NCBI GenBank assembly: GCA_037176885.1 | Contig: JAWWNJ010000021.1 | Span: 1,426,001 to 1,490,000, forward strand | DNA length: 64,000 nt | DNA from: Favolaschia claudopus | Taxonomy: Eukaryota > Basidiomycota > Agaricomycetes > Agaricales > Mycenaceae | Reading direction: 5' to 3' | Shown: positions 1 through 11,765 of the stretch, piece after piece | How positions within the stretch are numbered: position 1 is the stretch's first letter | Layout of the letters: each line of letters begins with the position of its first letter | Notes under the pieces: generated by a model | What the model saw: only the letters and a program-made list of their open reading frames with translations | What the model was told of the DNA's origin: nothing | Databases searched by the model: none | Made by a program: the position numbers and the translations under genes

Positions 1-398
1 AGGCGCCGAAGTCCGATCGGATTTTCTCCCAAATGAGGTCAATCAGTGATGGATGATCATTTTGATGGCAGGTTTGGTGCATGGCATGTGCATAGGCAGC
101 AAAAAAAGTTAAACCATAGCTTGAATTTGCACCAAAATCATGGCTCATCGAGTGTGCAACATGCACATGTGCTCCATACATCGAGAGGAGTACAATTCTG
201 CGCTAATATAGCCAAAAAAAAATCCTACATTGAAGAGGCAGGTCGTATTAAATTATAACAAAATTATATCGTGATACAACTTGTTATAATACGATATTGT
301 TAAGTACAGATACGATACACCTCTGGAACTCGCGATACGATAAGGATATAATATGATATGGCAAAAACCGTATTATTATCGTAATATGGACAGCACTA
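1..398. repeat. AT-rich TIR element, copy 1 (cut by window edge)
   Basis: This is nearly identical to 3451-3846. Both copies begin with aggcgccgaagtccgatcgg and end at ggacagcacta, which is the terminus of the element described at 3190-3846. The left part lies outside the window. The end region is rich in cgtattat and taatacgat words. No coding capacity is recognisable. Confidence 0.8.
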
Positions 399-1251
399 CA
401 GGCATCCCATTCACATAGATGTTTTCCTTCGCAGCTAACATGGAACCTGTGGATATGGGCCAGCAAGCTTCCCAGTGAGTTTAAAATGGCGGTGCACCGA
501 CGCCATCTACAAGGCCGATGTGCCAGGCGAGAGAAAGAAGTCATCAGAGCCAGACTTTCTTCCGGGACTACCGAGGAATGTAATCCAATGTGTTTTGGCT
601 GCAGGATGCCCCTGAATGGTGATGGGAAGGCCGTGATATCCTGAAAGCTCAATTGAGGCCATCCTGTGAGGGAAACCGACAGCTTACTTGAGGATCCCCT
701 TCGCCCACGCCAGACGTTCGGCGACGATGCAAACCGTCGTCGGGATACGTTACACCACTGTCACAAACTCGACAAGGCGCTAACAAGATAAACGGAGCGA
801 GTTTGCGGCTGCGACCTGATTCAGAGGGGACAATATACGGACTGCAAAACAAATTGGGAAGGGGAAGGGGATCGAATTGGGTGCGATAAGGGTTGCATCA
901 AGTTGCGCTTACACTTCAGTCTGAAGTCTGTCCGTGGAGGGATCTTTGCAACCCTTTAATGACAGGCTGAAATTCAACTGCTATACGGGAGTTGTGAGGA
1001 CTAGTACTGTCCCTAGCGACTAAGGAAGGGCTTACTGCGGATAGTTCCTGACAGAATCTTAAATGTGTAGGGTCGCATTGGCCTGCCTGCCGAGTAAGTT
1101 GAGCGAAGACGCCCATGGCAATGATAAGTGCGGTGCGTACGATAAGAGACAGGTCTTCCAGAAATCTAATACATAAGGCATACACTTCGTGAGACTGGGA
1201 AAATAATTCGGGGATGGGATGGATGAGATGATCAGACGCCTCACCAATGTC
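399..1251. other. No gene recognised
   Basis: Only short overlapping open frames are present, none with a recognisable domain. The stretch may hold decayed 3' parts of the TPR gene to its right, since short TPR-like phrases on the minus strand fade out near 1250. Confidence 0.4.
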
Positions 1252-1926
1252 TCATTCGGACTGCCCATGAGGCGGCAAGGAAAGAGGAGAGAATACGCTC
1301 AGGTCACGTGGCCTACATCGATATATAACGCTTTGGCCCAAGCCAATCATATGTGATGTCACTTCAGGCTCCCTGGTTGAAGCCTTTGATCGTAGATCAA
1401 CAGCTTCTGTGAGTGCGCTCACAGCCTCCTGATCCCGACAGCAGGCAGCAAGGGATATGCCCATATCGTGCAATGCAGCACCAAGGGATATGCCCATATC
1501 GTGCAGTGCAGCACCAAGCCCGCTGTTCTGACGCAACATGCGGTACAGCTTCACAGCCTCGCTGAATGCTTCAACAGCTTTCTCCTCGCGCCCGAGACCC
1601 AACAGATATCCGCCTTTGCTGTAAAGGCTTTGTGCAAGTTCAAGAGTAGCGCTCAAGTTTAGCTGAGCAGCCTGGCGTCGGACAATTACCGCTTCTTCAC
1701 AACGTTGCAATGCGTCGAAACGGAGGTCAAGCGCTGAGAGCGAGAGCGTCATATTGTGAAGGGTCCCGCCTAAGTTGGCCAGATGGTACGAGCTTGGATC
1801 ATCCTCACATAGATCTCGCCGAACCTCTATTGCCTCTTTGTAGTGCCTCACCGCGTCCTCGTCGCTACCACAGCGCCGGTAAGAAAGCCCAATGTTGTGG
1901 AGCGTCGTCCCAAGATGATCCAGCAT
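1252..1926 (-). pseudogene. TPR-repeat protein fragment
   Basis: A 224-residue open frame contains repeated tetratricopeptide-like helices of the form LxxxLHNxGLSYRRxGxxxDAVxxYKEAIEVRR and later ALHDMGISLAACCRDQEAVSALTEAV. This is typical of the large TPR families of basidiomycetes, where TPR arrays serve protein-protein interaction. An in-frame stop lies just upstream of the first ATG, and the frame runs out of TPR similarity near 1320, so both ends are missing. It sits between two copies of the same TIR element. It is probably a gene fragment; function cannot be assigned. Confidence 0.6.
1450..1515 (-). repeat. 33-bp tandem duplication inside the TPR fragment
   Basis: Two adjacent 33-bp copies differ by one base (gtgcaatgc versus gtgcagtgc). 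They duplicate the 11-residue unit SLGAALHDMGI in frame. The unit is shorter than a 34-residue TPR, so the repeat register is broken. Confidence 0.85.
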
Positions 1927-1989
1927 TCCAAGCCGGCGCCAGATTGGTTAAGGAAGAGAATAGAAAAGAAAACAATTGCACTTCCAAGG

Positions 1990-3189
1990 TATCGGAGCGC
2001 GAATAAAGAGCGATAAGTATACAGTGCCGGACACGCGAAGTCGACAACTTTGATCTTCCATTTATGGAAGGTGTGACACATGCCCAGGCGGCTAGTTTTC
2101 TGTGCAAACATGTTGTTATAGACCCAAACAACGGTTTTGCACGAGCCGATTTCCCCAAAACTCAAAATCAAAAAAAAATTAACATCAAAGCAATTTCACG
2201 AGCCGTTTTGGCACAAATTCCTTAGGAAACATCGCCGTATTTGGACAACTTACATCATGTTGATCAATTCTATCACAGACCGTGTGTCAACATGCTTGCC
2301 GACCACCATGCCGTGCCGCTGCCGTGAGTTGTTGTTGAAAATTTGCACGGATCTCCGCTCCAGGCCATCATACTCTCCGGCACTCAACCGGCACTTCCAC
2401 TTACACCTGCCAAGGATCAGTAATTTTGCGCTCGGAGCTCAAAAGGGGTACACACAGTTTCGATTTTTGACCTCAAGAATTTGGCCACAGCCAAAATATC
2501 GTGGGAAAAACTTCGGAGGTGGTTTTTTGAGCGTCCGCGAATCCGAATCTGAAGTCAGATTTATCCCCAAAATTCCCGTTCGCCGGCGATCAACATTGTC
2601 GACTTTGGGCCCCCCGTTGCCGTAATATGCCCATATGTGGTAATTTCACGTGATGTTCTTCCGATCAAAATCGCTGCTGTTTGCGTTTTTTGTTGTTTTT
2701 TGGCACAGCCTCTTGGCAACCTCTTGAACGCCATTGACAGCTGTTTTCTCACAGGCCAAACGAGCGACACAAACGACATGAATGTGATTGGTGTACTGCA
2801 CAGTGGGCTAGTCTGTATTTTACCACGCCCCCGATGTAAGGCGCTGCCAACCAGGAAATATACAACCTACTCAAAAAATGCCTACGAAACGGATTCCACC
2901 CCCGACAATAGCGAGTTTGCGATGCAGCCATTGGATGGCTAATGGCTACACAAAAGCCAACATCCAGGCGCATTGACAAAGACTAACCCTAGTCTCAGCA
3001 TCCAAACTTCATTCCAGGCACCTCTTGTAACAATTTTTGGGCCATCAAAGTTCCCTAATCGGGAAATCGTTAGCCATTCAATGGCTCCAATGGCTCATCG
3101 CAAACCCTCTAATAATTCAAGCGGAAACGATTCTGGTCTGCGGGATATGATTTGCTTTGACCAACACGATAAATGGAAACGGTTTGGAC
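1990..3189. other. Gene-free stretch with a dispersed repeat
   Basis: No gene is recognised. About 2440-2630 resembles 35490-35680: both have ggtacacaca, aatttggcca, tcgtgggaaaa and a nearby attgt(c/t)gactttg. A second block near 2620-2655 (gccgtaatatgcc, ttcacgtgat) recurs at 39470-39510 inside another insertion. These look like pieces of an undescribed dispersed repeat. Confidence 0.5.
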
Positions 3190-3846
3190 TAGTGCAGTCC
3201 AAAATTAAAATACGAAATATTATAACAATATTATATCGACGATAATACGGATACGATACGGGCCAGGCCTGTGTCCCAGATTATTATTATTCAATGTTAT
3301 AATAATATTATAATATGAGTATAATACGTTATGCTGGGACCGTATTATCCGTATTATTTTCGTATTATCTGGGGCGAGTCTGCAGTTGAAGCTGGCCTTG
3401 GAACTGACAAGTTGGATCTTCTGCCGAGGAAGTGCCGAGGATCACCTGTCAGGCGCCGAAGTCCGATCGGATTTTCTCCCAAATGAGGTCAATCAGTGAT
3501 GGATGATCATTTTGATGGCAGGTTTGGTGCATGGCATGTGCATAGGCAGCAAAAAAAGTTAAACCATAGCTTGAATTTGCACCAAAATCATGGCTCATCG
3601 AGTGTGCAACATGCACATGTGCTCCATACATCGAGAGGAGTACAATTCTGCGCTAATATAGCCAAAAAAACCCTACATTGAAGAGGCAGGTCGTATTAAA
3701 TTATAACAAAATTATATCGTGATACAGCTTGTTATAATACGATATTGTTAAGTACAGATACGATACACCTCTAGAACTCGCGATACGATAAGGATATAAT
3801 ATGATATGGCAAAAACCGTATTATTATCGTAATATGGACAGCACTA
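3190..3846. mobile_element. Non-autonomous TIR element (TAGTGC[A/T]GTCC ends), copy 2
   Basis: The left end tagtgcagtcc and right end ggacagcacta are inverted repeats. Both subterminal regions carry AT-rich cgtattat/taatacg words. The element is about 657 bp and non-coding. The ends resemble the TAGTGCTG termini of the two other hAT-like elements in this window, but no clear 8-bp duplication is visible, so a TA duplication cannot be excluded. It cuts off the 5' end of the gene at its right. Confidence 0.65.
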
Positions 3847-4950
3847 AACTCATTACCGCCTCTGATAGACAGAGACAGACGCCGCCCTCACTTCTTTGGA
3901 TGAATGGCATGCGTCTGTGCTTAGCTCTGAGCAGAGAACTCCGATTCTAGATGTTCTCAACACATCTGACTCTTTTGCGTCGGGTCTGGGGCAACACATG
4001 GCGAGTGATCTCCTTTTCGAGCTTGCAGTACATCCAGATATGCCGAGTTTCGACCTCTGCGCAGACGCTGCGTTATACGCGCGATTTCGGAACCATCTTC
4101 CTAATTTCATGCGCACATTTGTCTCTGCCTCATACCTGGAATGCTGCGGCCTGGCTGCTAACTCCTCGAATCCGTTCATCTTTAACGAACATTCCCACAA
4201 TAACTTCATCCGAGGTTTCGTCAAAGTGTATCGCAAGGCGAAGGTTCACGTCCCCGCCGATCTCTACAACTCATATTAGTCTCAGGGTCTTCTGGATCCT
4301 GACCATATTATTGGTGCGTCGCCGTGAACTCTATCGTTATTCAAGAACCCGATATATTACACACAGGAACCCCATATCTTCAGCCTTGGGACCCAGCCGG
4401 GTACACCTATAAGGTCGCCCCTGTTCGGTTTCTTCCAGACAAAAATAACAACAGGTACACTATCATCTGCGCTCCGCCTCCCGAAACTTGGGAGAGCGCT
4501 CATACTCAGGTAAGGTTCAATTCAAGGGAAAGGTTTTCGCTCATCCTTTCTTAGGAGGCTCCCTTCGATGATGTATCTAACGCGGGCTTTTCGTCTACGT
4601 TGGGACCAGCATCATTTGTGGAAGTCTTACGCAACAAGCTTGACCCTGAAGAAATTGCTCGTTTGCGACAGGGAAAACGAGGGCGACCTCGCAAGGTATG
4701 TTGTGTTATCCCAATCGCTCTCCTATTGATATGGCTCTCAGCCTCAACGAACTGGGAATCGTAGACGGCCCAAAAATCCTCTCACTTTGAAGGTCAAACG
4801 CCGTATCGAGGCCATCCCACTTTCGCTGCCTAGATACACTTCAACGATTGATGAAAAGGAGAATGAGCCGCCGGAATCGGATGAGGGTGAAGCGTTGGAG
4901 CCTCAGGCTCGCTACCGGACACGTAGTACCCGTAGCCGATACCCATTGTA
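3847..4950 (+). pseudogene. AT-hook protein gene, 5' end lost to the adjacent element
   Basis: An open frame without an ATG starts right at the TIR element (phrase ALTSLDEWHAS) and runs through a conserved-looking segment, YARFRNHLPNFMRTFV, to about 4245. Plausible short introns follow. The next exon ends at AHTQ before gtaagg (4507), and another codes for EEIARLRQGKRGRPRK before gtatgt at 4696. GKRGRPRK (4672-4695) is an AT-hook, which binds the minor groove of AT-rich DNA. The C-terminus is acidic, then arginine rich, and stops near 4950. Known: AT-hooks occur in chromatin proteins. Inference: a nuclear DNA-binding protein. The missing start and unclear second intron suggest a 5'-truncated copy. 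Confidence 0.5.
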
Positions 4951-5016
4951 GTCCAATACTATATCTGAACTGAAATTCCGAGCGTTCTTCAGTTCGGAGT
5001 ATTCTGGTTAAAATAA

Positions 5017-5497
5017 TTCTCACGGTTTGAACTCAGGCAATTCTACGCTGTCTGTAAAAATTGTTGGAGCTCCCGAAACTTACTACACACATTCTCAACA
5101 TACTCCTCCCTTCAACTTAAATGTTTCTCACTCCAAAATAAATATTACATCTCGCTAGGGAGGTGTTTTGACGGACAACAAAATAAGCGCAAATAAATCT
5201 AACAGTCAGCACTCAGGCATTTCCACACCGTCACACAAAAATGCAGGAGTCCTCAAAATTAGCTACACATACTCTGGAGATGTTGCTCCCTTCAGATTAA
5301 TTGGTACGGGTTCATCACTGAATCATGCATCTCACCACAACGGCATTTTGTCGGACAACAAAATACGGGCAAACAATTCTGACAGTTTGCACTTAGGCAT
5401 TTCCTCGCCGTTCAAAAAAAATGCCAGGGAGTTCAAAATAGGCTACACACACTCTAAACATACCTCCCCTCTCAAATTAATTGAATCTTCCTCATAG
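5017..5497 (+). repeat. Degenerate tandem repeat, period about 177 bp, protein-like
   Basis: Two clear units (5170- and 5347-) and one weaker upstream unit share gacaacaaaat, aggcatttcc and ctacaca words at a spacing of 177 bp. In the plus frame 5168-5497 the units read as about 59-residue repeats around DNKIxANxSxSxHxGIS and the phrase YTHSxHTxPxxL. The open frame has 109 codons with no domain I recognise. It could be the remnant of a repeat-containing protein or simply a diverging satellite. Confidence 0.55.
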
Positions 5498-5716
5498 CTA
5501 ATTCTTGAGACATATATTCTCCGTTCTTCGCTTTGATGTCACAACTTGTCACACAGTTCGAAGATTTCATTCAACTTAGACCACATCCCTTTTCGCTAGA
5601 AACACTACCAGATCTGCATTACACCTCACTCAGGCAAGTATCAGTTTGCTGACTATTGGGAATCGAAGGCTAATTCAAAAGTTATTCAAAGTTAGTCGTC
5701 GTAACAAATGAATGGC

Positions 5717-6142
5717 TCACAAAAAAACAGAATACCACTCCTCGAGTTCTACAATCTCATTCTGCGAGAGGGAGCTATACCCCAATACCATGGTATCTTG
5801 CTCCAGCATGCTACCCTTGACCAACGCGAATGATATATCTTTGAAGGCGTAGACACCATATTTGCCTTTCGGGCCGAACTCTTCAACACTGGTCACATCG
5901 AAGACATGATCTTTGAACGTTGAGGAAAAATACAACGGCATGAGGGCAGAGCAACGAAACACAGCTTTCAAACCAACTAAAGTTCTCTCCCCAGATTCAT
6001 ATACTGTCTCCTCACTAAACCGAGCCAACTCTCCGGCGCTTAGGCTAGGTAGTTGAGCGTCATTGATATTTGCATTGAGGTCGGTATCGGGGGGAGGGAA
6101 ATAGAATGGCCGTTTCTTTTCGATTGACCATGGATTCGACAT
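5717..6142 (-). CDS. Small hypothetical protein, 141 aa
   Basis: An uninterrupted frame runs from ATG to stop without need of introns. The protein starts MSNPWSIEKKRPFYFPPP and has a mixed alpha/beta-like middle (VEEFGPKGKYGVYAFKDISF) and an acidic end. There is no signal peptide or membrane segment. The stop lies next to a region without other genes, and the start is about 110 bp from the 3' end of the next minus-strand gene. I do not recognise the family. Composition and length suggest a real but lineage-restricted gene; a chance frame is possible. Confidence 0.5.
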   Translation of the reverse strand: MSNPWSIEKKRPFYFPPPDTDLNANINDAQLPSLSAGELARFSEETVYESGERTLVGLKAVFRCSALMPLYFSSTFKDHVFDVTSVEEFGPKGKYGVYAFKDISFALVKGSMLEQDTMVLGYSSLSQNEIVELEEWYSVFL

Positions 6143-6251
6143 GATAGTCAGAAGGAAGGAGACTTTTTATCTTGTGACAATCCGATGCGATCTTTGGGAC
6201 CCAGTTAATTGATATCAAATTTTGCGTAGGACAAAAGTATTCAACAGTACG

Positions 6252-8337
6252 TCATAAGCTGCGCCGACAGTGACCTATGTTGCTGAGGCGGTATGTTATA
6301 TCCTTCAACGATTCTTTTGACATCCGCCTGGTTAATTCCCCCAACCGTGCGCACCTCAGACTGAGCTTCCCGGAATATCTTGGCTTAACGCCTGACGCTC
6401 CGCCGTTGTGCGTTCCCAACAGAACCCGTGCATTGCTTGCAAATGTGAGATTGTTAGAATAAGTATTAGGTGGTATGCGGGCCCAAGCTGCGACGTCGTG
6501 TTGCCAAGTGCCTCGCAAGCCTCGATTCTGTATTCTGCTCGCTCGCCGCACCACATCCTGTATGATCAAAACCTGCCTGATGTGCAGATACGCCGTGTTA
6601 TATCCCGCAGATCCCAACTTCACCAGCCGCGAAGCCTCCGCGATAAAATGTCGATCAAGAAATGTACTGTTGGAGCGAAGCGCCGAGAGGAATTGACTGA
6701 AACTCGAGGTAGCGGCTGGAGTATGAGATCGTGTCGTGTGCCCCGCCAACGCGGGAGTTTGCGCTCGACTGGATGGCAGTACGAATGGTGTTGGAGATGG
6801 AAGATCCGCCCTTGGTTCAACCTCATGTTCAAGATGCTAGCATGTTGAATTCAGTGCGAATAACGATATAAAATAGATAATCGAAGACTCTTACCTGGGG
6901 AAAGCAATAAAGTACAAAGAAGGAGCGCTCCTGGGAGATATTGAAATGTTCGAATGTGCGAATACTGACATTGTTATGACTGGCGCGTGGCACAAGAGTC
7001 GAAGAATTCAGATGATCGCGCAGCAGTCCAAGCGCAAAATATCCATTCTCGTACAGATTGAACTCCTTGTTTGTTTCCACCATGGTTTTTGACCACGCAA
7101 TGCAAAATGGATTCGAGTCGAGGTTGCTACAGACTTGATTAAGGTAACCTGACAGGATATTGTTGCCGTTTCGAAGAGCAGTGATCAAGGCAGACATAGA
7201 AGGAGTACTGGATCTAAGCGATACACTGGGTTCGAAAAAGCCCTTGTATGCTGGATGAACTTCTAGTGGAAAGCCAATGTAGACGGCGGCAATGAGTGGA
7301 CCGACAGGCGACGGCGTGATGGTTCGGCGCATTACAGCCAAGCTCCCGTTGCCTGGGCGCGGGGGAACAAGAGGGCCAGGCGGTGCCGAAGTCGATGGAG
7401 GAACGATGGGTTGGAGAAGGGAAGCAGTGCCAAACAGAGACTCGTCGGTATGGTCAAAAGGAGGAGTAAACGGTGGCGCCCCACGAACTGGTCCAGAGTG
7501 AGTGGAGGAAACAGAATTCGTACTGCGAGGGGAGGCCGTATTTTGGCGTTGCTCCAGCAAGGCCGAACCATTGGCGAAAAAGAAATTCGGACCAAGATCT
7601 ACATGCGAGGCTGGAATGACCGGAGATTCTGACGACGGATACGCATGCGGGAGGGTAGGGGAATTGGGAGAAGAGACATCAGCTGGCGCAAATCCGAGTC
7701 CAAAATCGCCCGCGGAACAACCCTCTGTCGCCAGAATTGTGCGTCGAAGTGGAGTATGATAGATAGCCTGGGGAGAGTGAACATGGGAATGGTTTGAAAC
7801 CTGAGTGGTACTAGGAGGAGTTGATGGACGCTGAATACTTGAACTGGATTGATCCTCCGTAGCTCCCAAGCGCGGAGTCGGGGAGCTGGACAAAATCCAA
7901 TCCTCAATAGACTGGTCGGACGCTTCTAGAAGCTGCTGTGCATACGCCTCTGCTGATTCGCTAATCCCGGAATTGTTGATTATTGCTGGAAGATTTTCGC
8001 TATGCCCCAACGGGGGATACCGGAATTCACTGAACACACAAGCAATTTAGTAGGATCGAGGAGTGGAAAAAACTACGCACCTCAAATCCCTCATATCGTC
8101 TAATTGTTGGGGTCTATGATCGCCTGCACGGGCACCTAAAGAAATCAGTCTCAGCATGCGAGTGCTCAGTGCTCAGATTGACGCAAGCAATAACTAACCA
8201 GCCTCCTCAGAGATTTGATTGAAAGCTGTCGGAGGAAGCTCATGCTGGGGACGTGCTCGTCTCTCAAATTCCAACGCAACATCAGCCGGGGGGTTGTCGG
8301 CCTGCTGTCGTCTGAGACGTGTCCAAGGTGGATTCAT
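6252..8337 (-). CDS. Hypothetical serine/proline-rich protein, 4 exons, about 637 aa
   Basis: Reading by splice motifs gives exons 8337-8199, 8135-8081, 8029-6895 and 6836-6252. All donors are GT (gttagt, gtgcgt, gtaaga), all acceptors end in AG, and the summed length is 1914 nt, an exact 638 codons with stop. The start ATG opens MNPPWTRLRRQQADNPP. Residues about 90-300 are rich in S, P and T (low complexity). The C-terminal third has a more globular composition (TFEHFNISQERSFFVLYCFPQ, then FLSALRSNSTFLDRHFI). No catalytic motif, signal peptide or membrane segment is visible. It lies head-to-tail with the next minus-strand gene. Function unknown; the exact exon phase agreement argues for an intact gene. 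Confidence 0.7.
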
Positions 8338-8445
8338 GCTCAGCAGTCGACGCAATTCACTCCGTATTTATTCAGGTGGAGACATTCGCTTAAAAGCAAG
8401 CGACCATGTGCTCGGTATTGTATTTAATAGCCGCAAGAGTTATCC

Positions 8446-10599
8446 CTACACGCCAGTATACTGCTGTCTACTAGCCAAAAGCTGCCCATGAAAGAATCGC
8501 CCAAATTCTGTGTCGCATCCGGCCTCTGGAGTCTCGCACAGAAGCAGCAAACGCAGTCTTGCGTTGTTTGAGATAGAGAAGGTTTGGAAGCAAGCGCGGA
8601 AAAATACTGAAGCGTCGGGGCCGTAGTCTTCGATCCCGGTTGCCTCGTCCGTACGGGGAAACTCCTCGTTCCAATCATGAGTAATCAGGCACTAAAGAAA
8701 TGTCGTCAGTATGTAGGGAGAGAAGAGAAGAGAAGAAATGGGTTGAATACTTTGATTTTCCAAGTAGGATCGATGGGAATTGCGGCGTAACCAGTGAGGA
8801 CGGAGAGGAAGAGTTTGGCACGAAGCAAGGGGTCGTTCGCGCTGCTTTTATACTCATCATCAATCAACGCGTCGTAAATGTTGCCCGGCAAGGCGGGATG
8901 GCCGGGCTCTGTGAGATAATGAGTAATAAATTGTTTGAGGAGTACGACGGTTTCAGCGTTATCGCCCCACGGATCATCAGTTGGGTTGACTTGGCTAAAC
9001 TCTATATGCGACAGTAATTCCGCTATGCCTTTGATTTGAGAGTTGAATGCAGCGACAATCAGCTCCTTGCACGGCGTAGCAAACCACTAATAACGACTCT
9101 CAACGTTGAGATATCTCAAGGAAGACGGAAAAGACAAACCTCAAGGATGTGATGCGCTCGGTCTTGTCCACCGAAGGCGTCGATGGACAAATTGAAGCCA
9201 TACTCGACGTTGAGATAATCCGTGTGATGAGTGATGTCCGCAGTTCCGAGAGTGAGAGAGCTAATTACGGGGCCAAGAACTCCGTCTTGTTCATGCTGAG
9301 ATCGCTTTGCAGCGATCATTGTAGGCTGAATGACCGGTGAGTTCAAATCAATGAATCAACTTACATCCATTTCAGATATATTCAGTAAGAACTGGAATTC
9401 AACACAATTCGCCGACTGAGATGCGTACATCGGCTGTTTCAATGGAACTGAGTGGAGAGCTCTAACTATTGCAAGGGAGCTGGTGGTCATAAACGGCGTC
9501 AAGAAGTCGAGGTCAAACTTTGAGGCCGTTTGACGGCCGTCAAAGATGGTAGAGAAAAGGAAAGGAGAGGCGCGGATAGGCGCCCCAATGAAAAGAAAAT
9601 GGAGGAGAAAGATGAACCCCGTCGCACGCAACATGCAAGAACGTGCAGTAAGGGAGGGATGGAGATGAAGAGTGAGATGGAGTTCACGTTCCATCCAATA
9701 CATGCCGTCAGAAAGAAGAATCTGCACGGCACGTACCACTGTTTCATTGCGGGGGCCTTTTCCAACAGCTGCGTTCATCGGCTCGTCGCCGATAATGCTA
9801 ATAGTTGTTAAGATTCAAAGATAAGCACAAAAATCATGACTCACATTGAGACCTGAAGTCCGAGAAATGCACTTCCCTCTCCCATCGTCCCCGTGATAGT
9901 TGGACGAGGGGCACGGAATTGCTCATGTATGATCTCCTTGAATTTAAGGCCGGTCGGTCGTCCACCAAAAACCCAAAGAGCCGCGGCGATCAACGAGCGT
10001 GCGGCATCATCCACAGTGTGAGCTCGGATGTGAACATGGTCGTCCATGGCAAAAGCCAACGTGATATAAGACTACCATGCTTTGAGTGCATGCGGTCCAG
10101 AGCCGGGCATATGCGGAAGTGTGAGATCGAGGGCCCCGGAGTCGCCTAGAAATGAGCGGGACTTGCAAAGAAAAGAAAATTGAACGACAGCCAAAAACAA
10201 AACAAGAGAGTAGATAAGCTCTTACCTTGGTGTTGGCTGGAGTGAGTTCCATGCTCGACATCAAGAGTGGCCCAGCCAAAAATGGTTGAATTGTAGACAC
10301 CGGGACGGTTAGAGTCGACGCATTCTGGGAGAACAGAGATTATAAGGGATTGAATTTGGATATAGAAGTATAGCAGACCTCTTGCCACTGTTGACGATGA
10401 ACAGCACGAGTGACAATCTACAAAAAGAGGTGAGCAAAACTCAAGACCATAACTCAGTAGTTTCAGGACATACAGGAGTCGAACGTGAAGCGGGAAGTTC
10501 ACCGCCGCGGTCAGTTCTAAACGTCGAAGGGATAGGTTCGTCGTCGTCCTGAGACCATGAGAAATTGAAGTACGAATATTTGGGGCTTACCTGATCCAT
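8446..10599 (-). CDS. Hypothetical protein, 9 exons, 549 aa; HECT-like fold suspected
   Basis: Exons read as 10599-10591, 10548-10474, 10417-10379, 10324-10226, 10071-9845, 9797-9365, 9325-9140, 9086-8751 and 8691-8446. The sum is 1650 nt (550 codons) and every junction keeps phase. The start gives MDQDDDEPIPSTF. The segment GFIFLLHFLFIGAPIRASPF, after a GxGPRNETVVRA stretch, resembles proteins expanded in basidiomycetes whose C-terminal region has been compared with HECT ubiquitin ligases. I cannot see a HECT catalytic cysteine with certainty, so the assignment is tentative. Choosing the acceptor at 10072 avoids an apparent in-frame TAG. The 5' end may extend upstream, where an acidic/serine stretch and a hAT MITE (10792-11005) lie. 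Confidence 0.65.
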
Positions 10600-10791
10600 A
10601 AGGTCCTCCGGCACGGGAAACTAATCTCAGTCGGCGACTGTAAAAGAGAAACCGGCGTGAGGAAGAAGGACCTGCCCCTAAAGCCGAAATTGGGCAAGAA
10701 ACCGAAGCTACCGGTCGTGGAGGATGAGGATGAGGAGGAGGAGGATGAGCTGAATGAGGAAGGTGACGTGTGACATCCGTTCACCAAGGAG

Positions 10792-11005
10792 AGGACCGGT
10801 GAGAGTCCCAATTGAGGCCTCAATATTGAGGTTGAATACGGCAGCCCGGACAAAATTTGCCCAAAATCCGGACCAAGAAAAAGTGAAAATTGCTTATCGA
10901 GAAAAGACTCGTTTTCGCTTCCTCAGAAACTGTGGATATATTTGATTTGATACAAATCTTGTCCGGACTCGGTATTCAACCTCAATTGGGACTTTCACCG
11001 GTCCT
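10792..11005. mobile_element. hAT-like MITE, 214 bp, 8-bp target duplication
   Basis: The ends aggaccggtga and tcaccggtcct are inverted. Inverted similarity continues inward (agtcccaattgagg, ttgaatac, ccggac). The element is flanked by perfect ccaaggag duplications at 10784-10791 and 11006-11013. An 8-bp duplication is the hAT signature. It is non-coding and sits just upstream of the minus-strand gene at 8446-10599, possibly in its promoter or 5' UTR. Confidence 0.85.
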
Positions 11006-11200
11006 CCAAGGAGCCCGAAACGTGACATTTGGTTTGTGTCGTTCATCGCACTTCCTCTCATACGAAAAGTACCCATAATTATACTCAGTACCTACTTGTT
11101 ATATGCTTTAGTAGTGCCCACACGAGTTCCAGGATTTTTGCGATACAAATGCGGAGCATAGATCGAAAACATCAAAGTTGATCACCATCGAGCCGTACTA

Positions 11201-11320
11201 CACTGTAACAAAACATCATGACTGGGAGTCGTGTTTTCATGATGATTATGGGGCTGTTCATGATATTTTTTCATGATGTTTCATTAATAAATTCAGGGCA
11301 AAACATCATGAAAAGGAAGC
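11201..11320. mobile_element. Possible CACTA-like terminus with catcatga repeats
   Basis: cactgtaacaaaacatcatg is followed by several tcatgat/catcatga words in both orientations within 110 bp. This end structure resembles the CACTGTG-ended elements at 21805-22980 and near 57965, which also have subterminal attcatga or catgaaaat repeats. The opposite end and a target duplication were not found. Confidence 0.35.
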
Positions 11321-11330
11321 CAGTAAATTG

Positions 11331-11402
11331 GGCTACCGGCAGCCGGAGTCGAACCCCGGACCGCCGCACTGCAGTGGCGCGGCGCAACACGGATTATTAC
11401 TC
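11331..11402 (-). ncRNA. tRNA-like remnant with pol III B box
   Basis: The minus strand contains GGTTCGACTCC, a perfect B-box consensus, preceded by a GC-rich hairpin around cactgcagtg. The anticodon loop lacks the expected T33 and no paired acceptor stem is seen, so this is not a normal tRNA gene. It may be a tRNA pseudogene or the head of a tRNA-derived SINE. Confidence 0.3.
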
Positions 11403-11492
11403 TTAGACTAATGAAGATTTTGAAGGACATGGGATTTCAGTCCATACATAGAGTATATGTAGGGTAACCAGCTCGCTCTGGTTACCTTGCTG

Positions 11493-11765
11493 GAGATGGC
11501 TTAGAGTATATTGACCAGGTTAGTGGATTGTTTTGACTTCTACCAGGAAAGAGGAGTCTATCAGAATATATACCGAGGCGGCTGAAAGCCGGGAGAGCTC
11601 ACAGAGGACGACGAGCTGGAGGACGGGTGCGGGGACGCAGACGACGAGGGACGTGGGGGTAAAAGACAAGATAATTCGATATCGATCTACGCGCGACAGG
11701 ATGTGAGAAGTATGATACTACTACCGGAACTCTCGGACCGACGCGAATATATACAGGTTCTGACA
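11493..11765 (-). repeat. Copia LTR (11559-11765) with duplicated flank
   Basis: The LTR is 207 bp and reads tgtcagaac...tattctgata on the minus strand, with inverted ends. It matches 17390-17596 with only two visible differences. The adjoining 66 bp (from gagatggcttagag to gaggagtc) is also duplicated at 17324-17389. The base pairs to the right (ctcccacctttgcg) form a purine tract on the minus strand, as expected just before a 3' LTR, so this copy ends a minus-strand Copia. Confidence 0.75.

Noticed and set aside
10072..10074. Apparent in-frame TAG in the gene 8446-10599
   Set aside because: Using catggtag as splice acceptor (exon starting at 10071) gives consistent phase through all later exons, so the TAG is best read as the acceptor and not a nonsense codon.
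11331..11402. Functional tRNA gene
   Set aside because: B box is good but the acceptor stem does not pair and the anticodon loop lacks T33.
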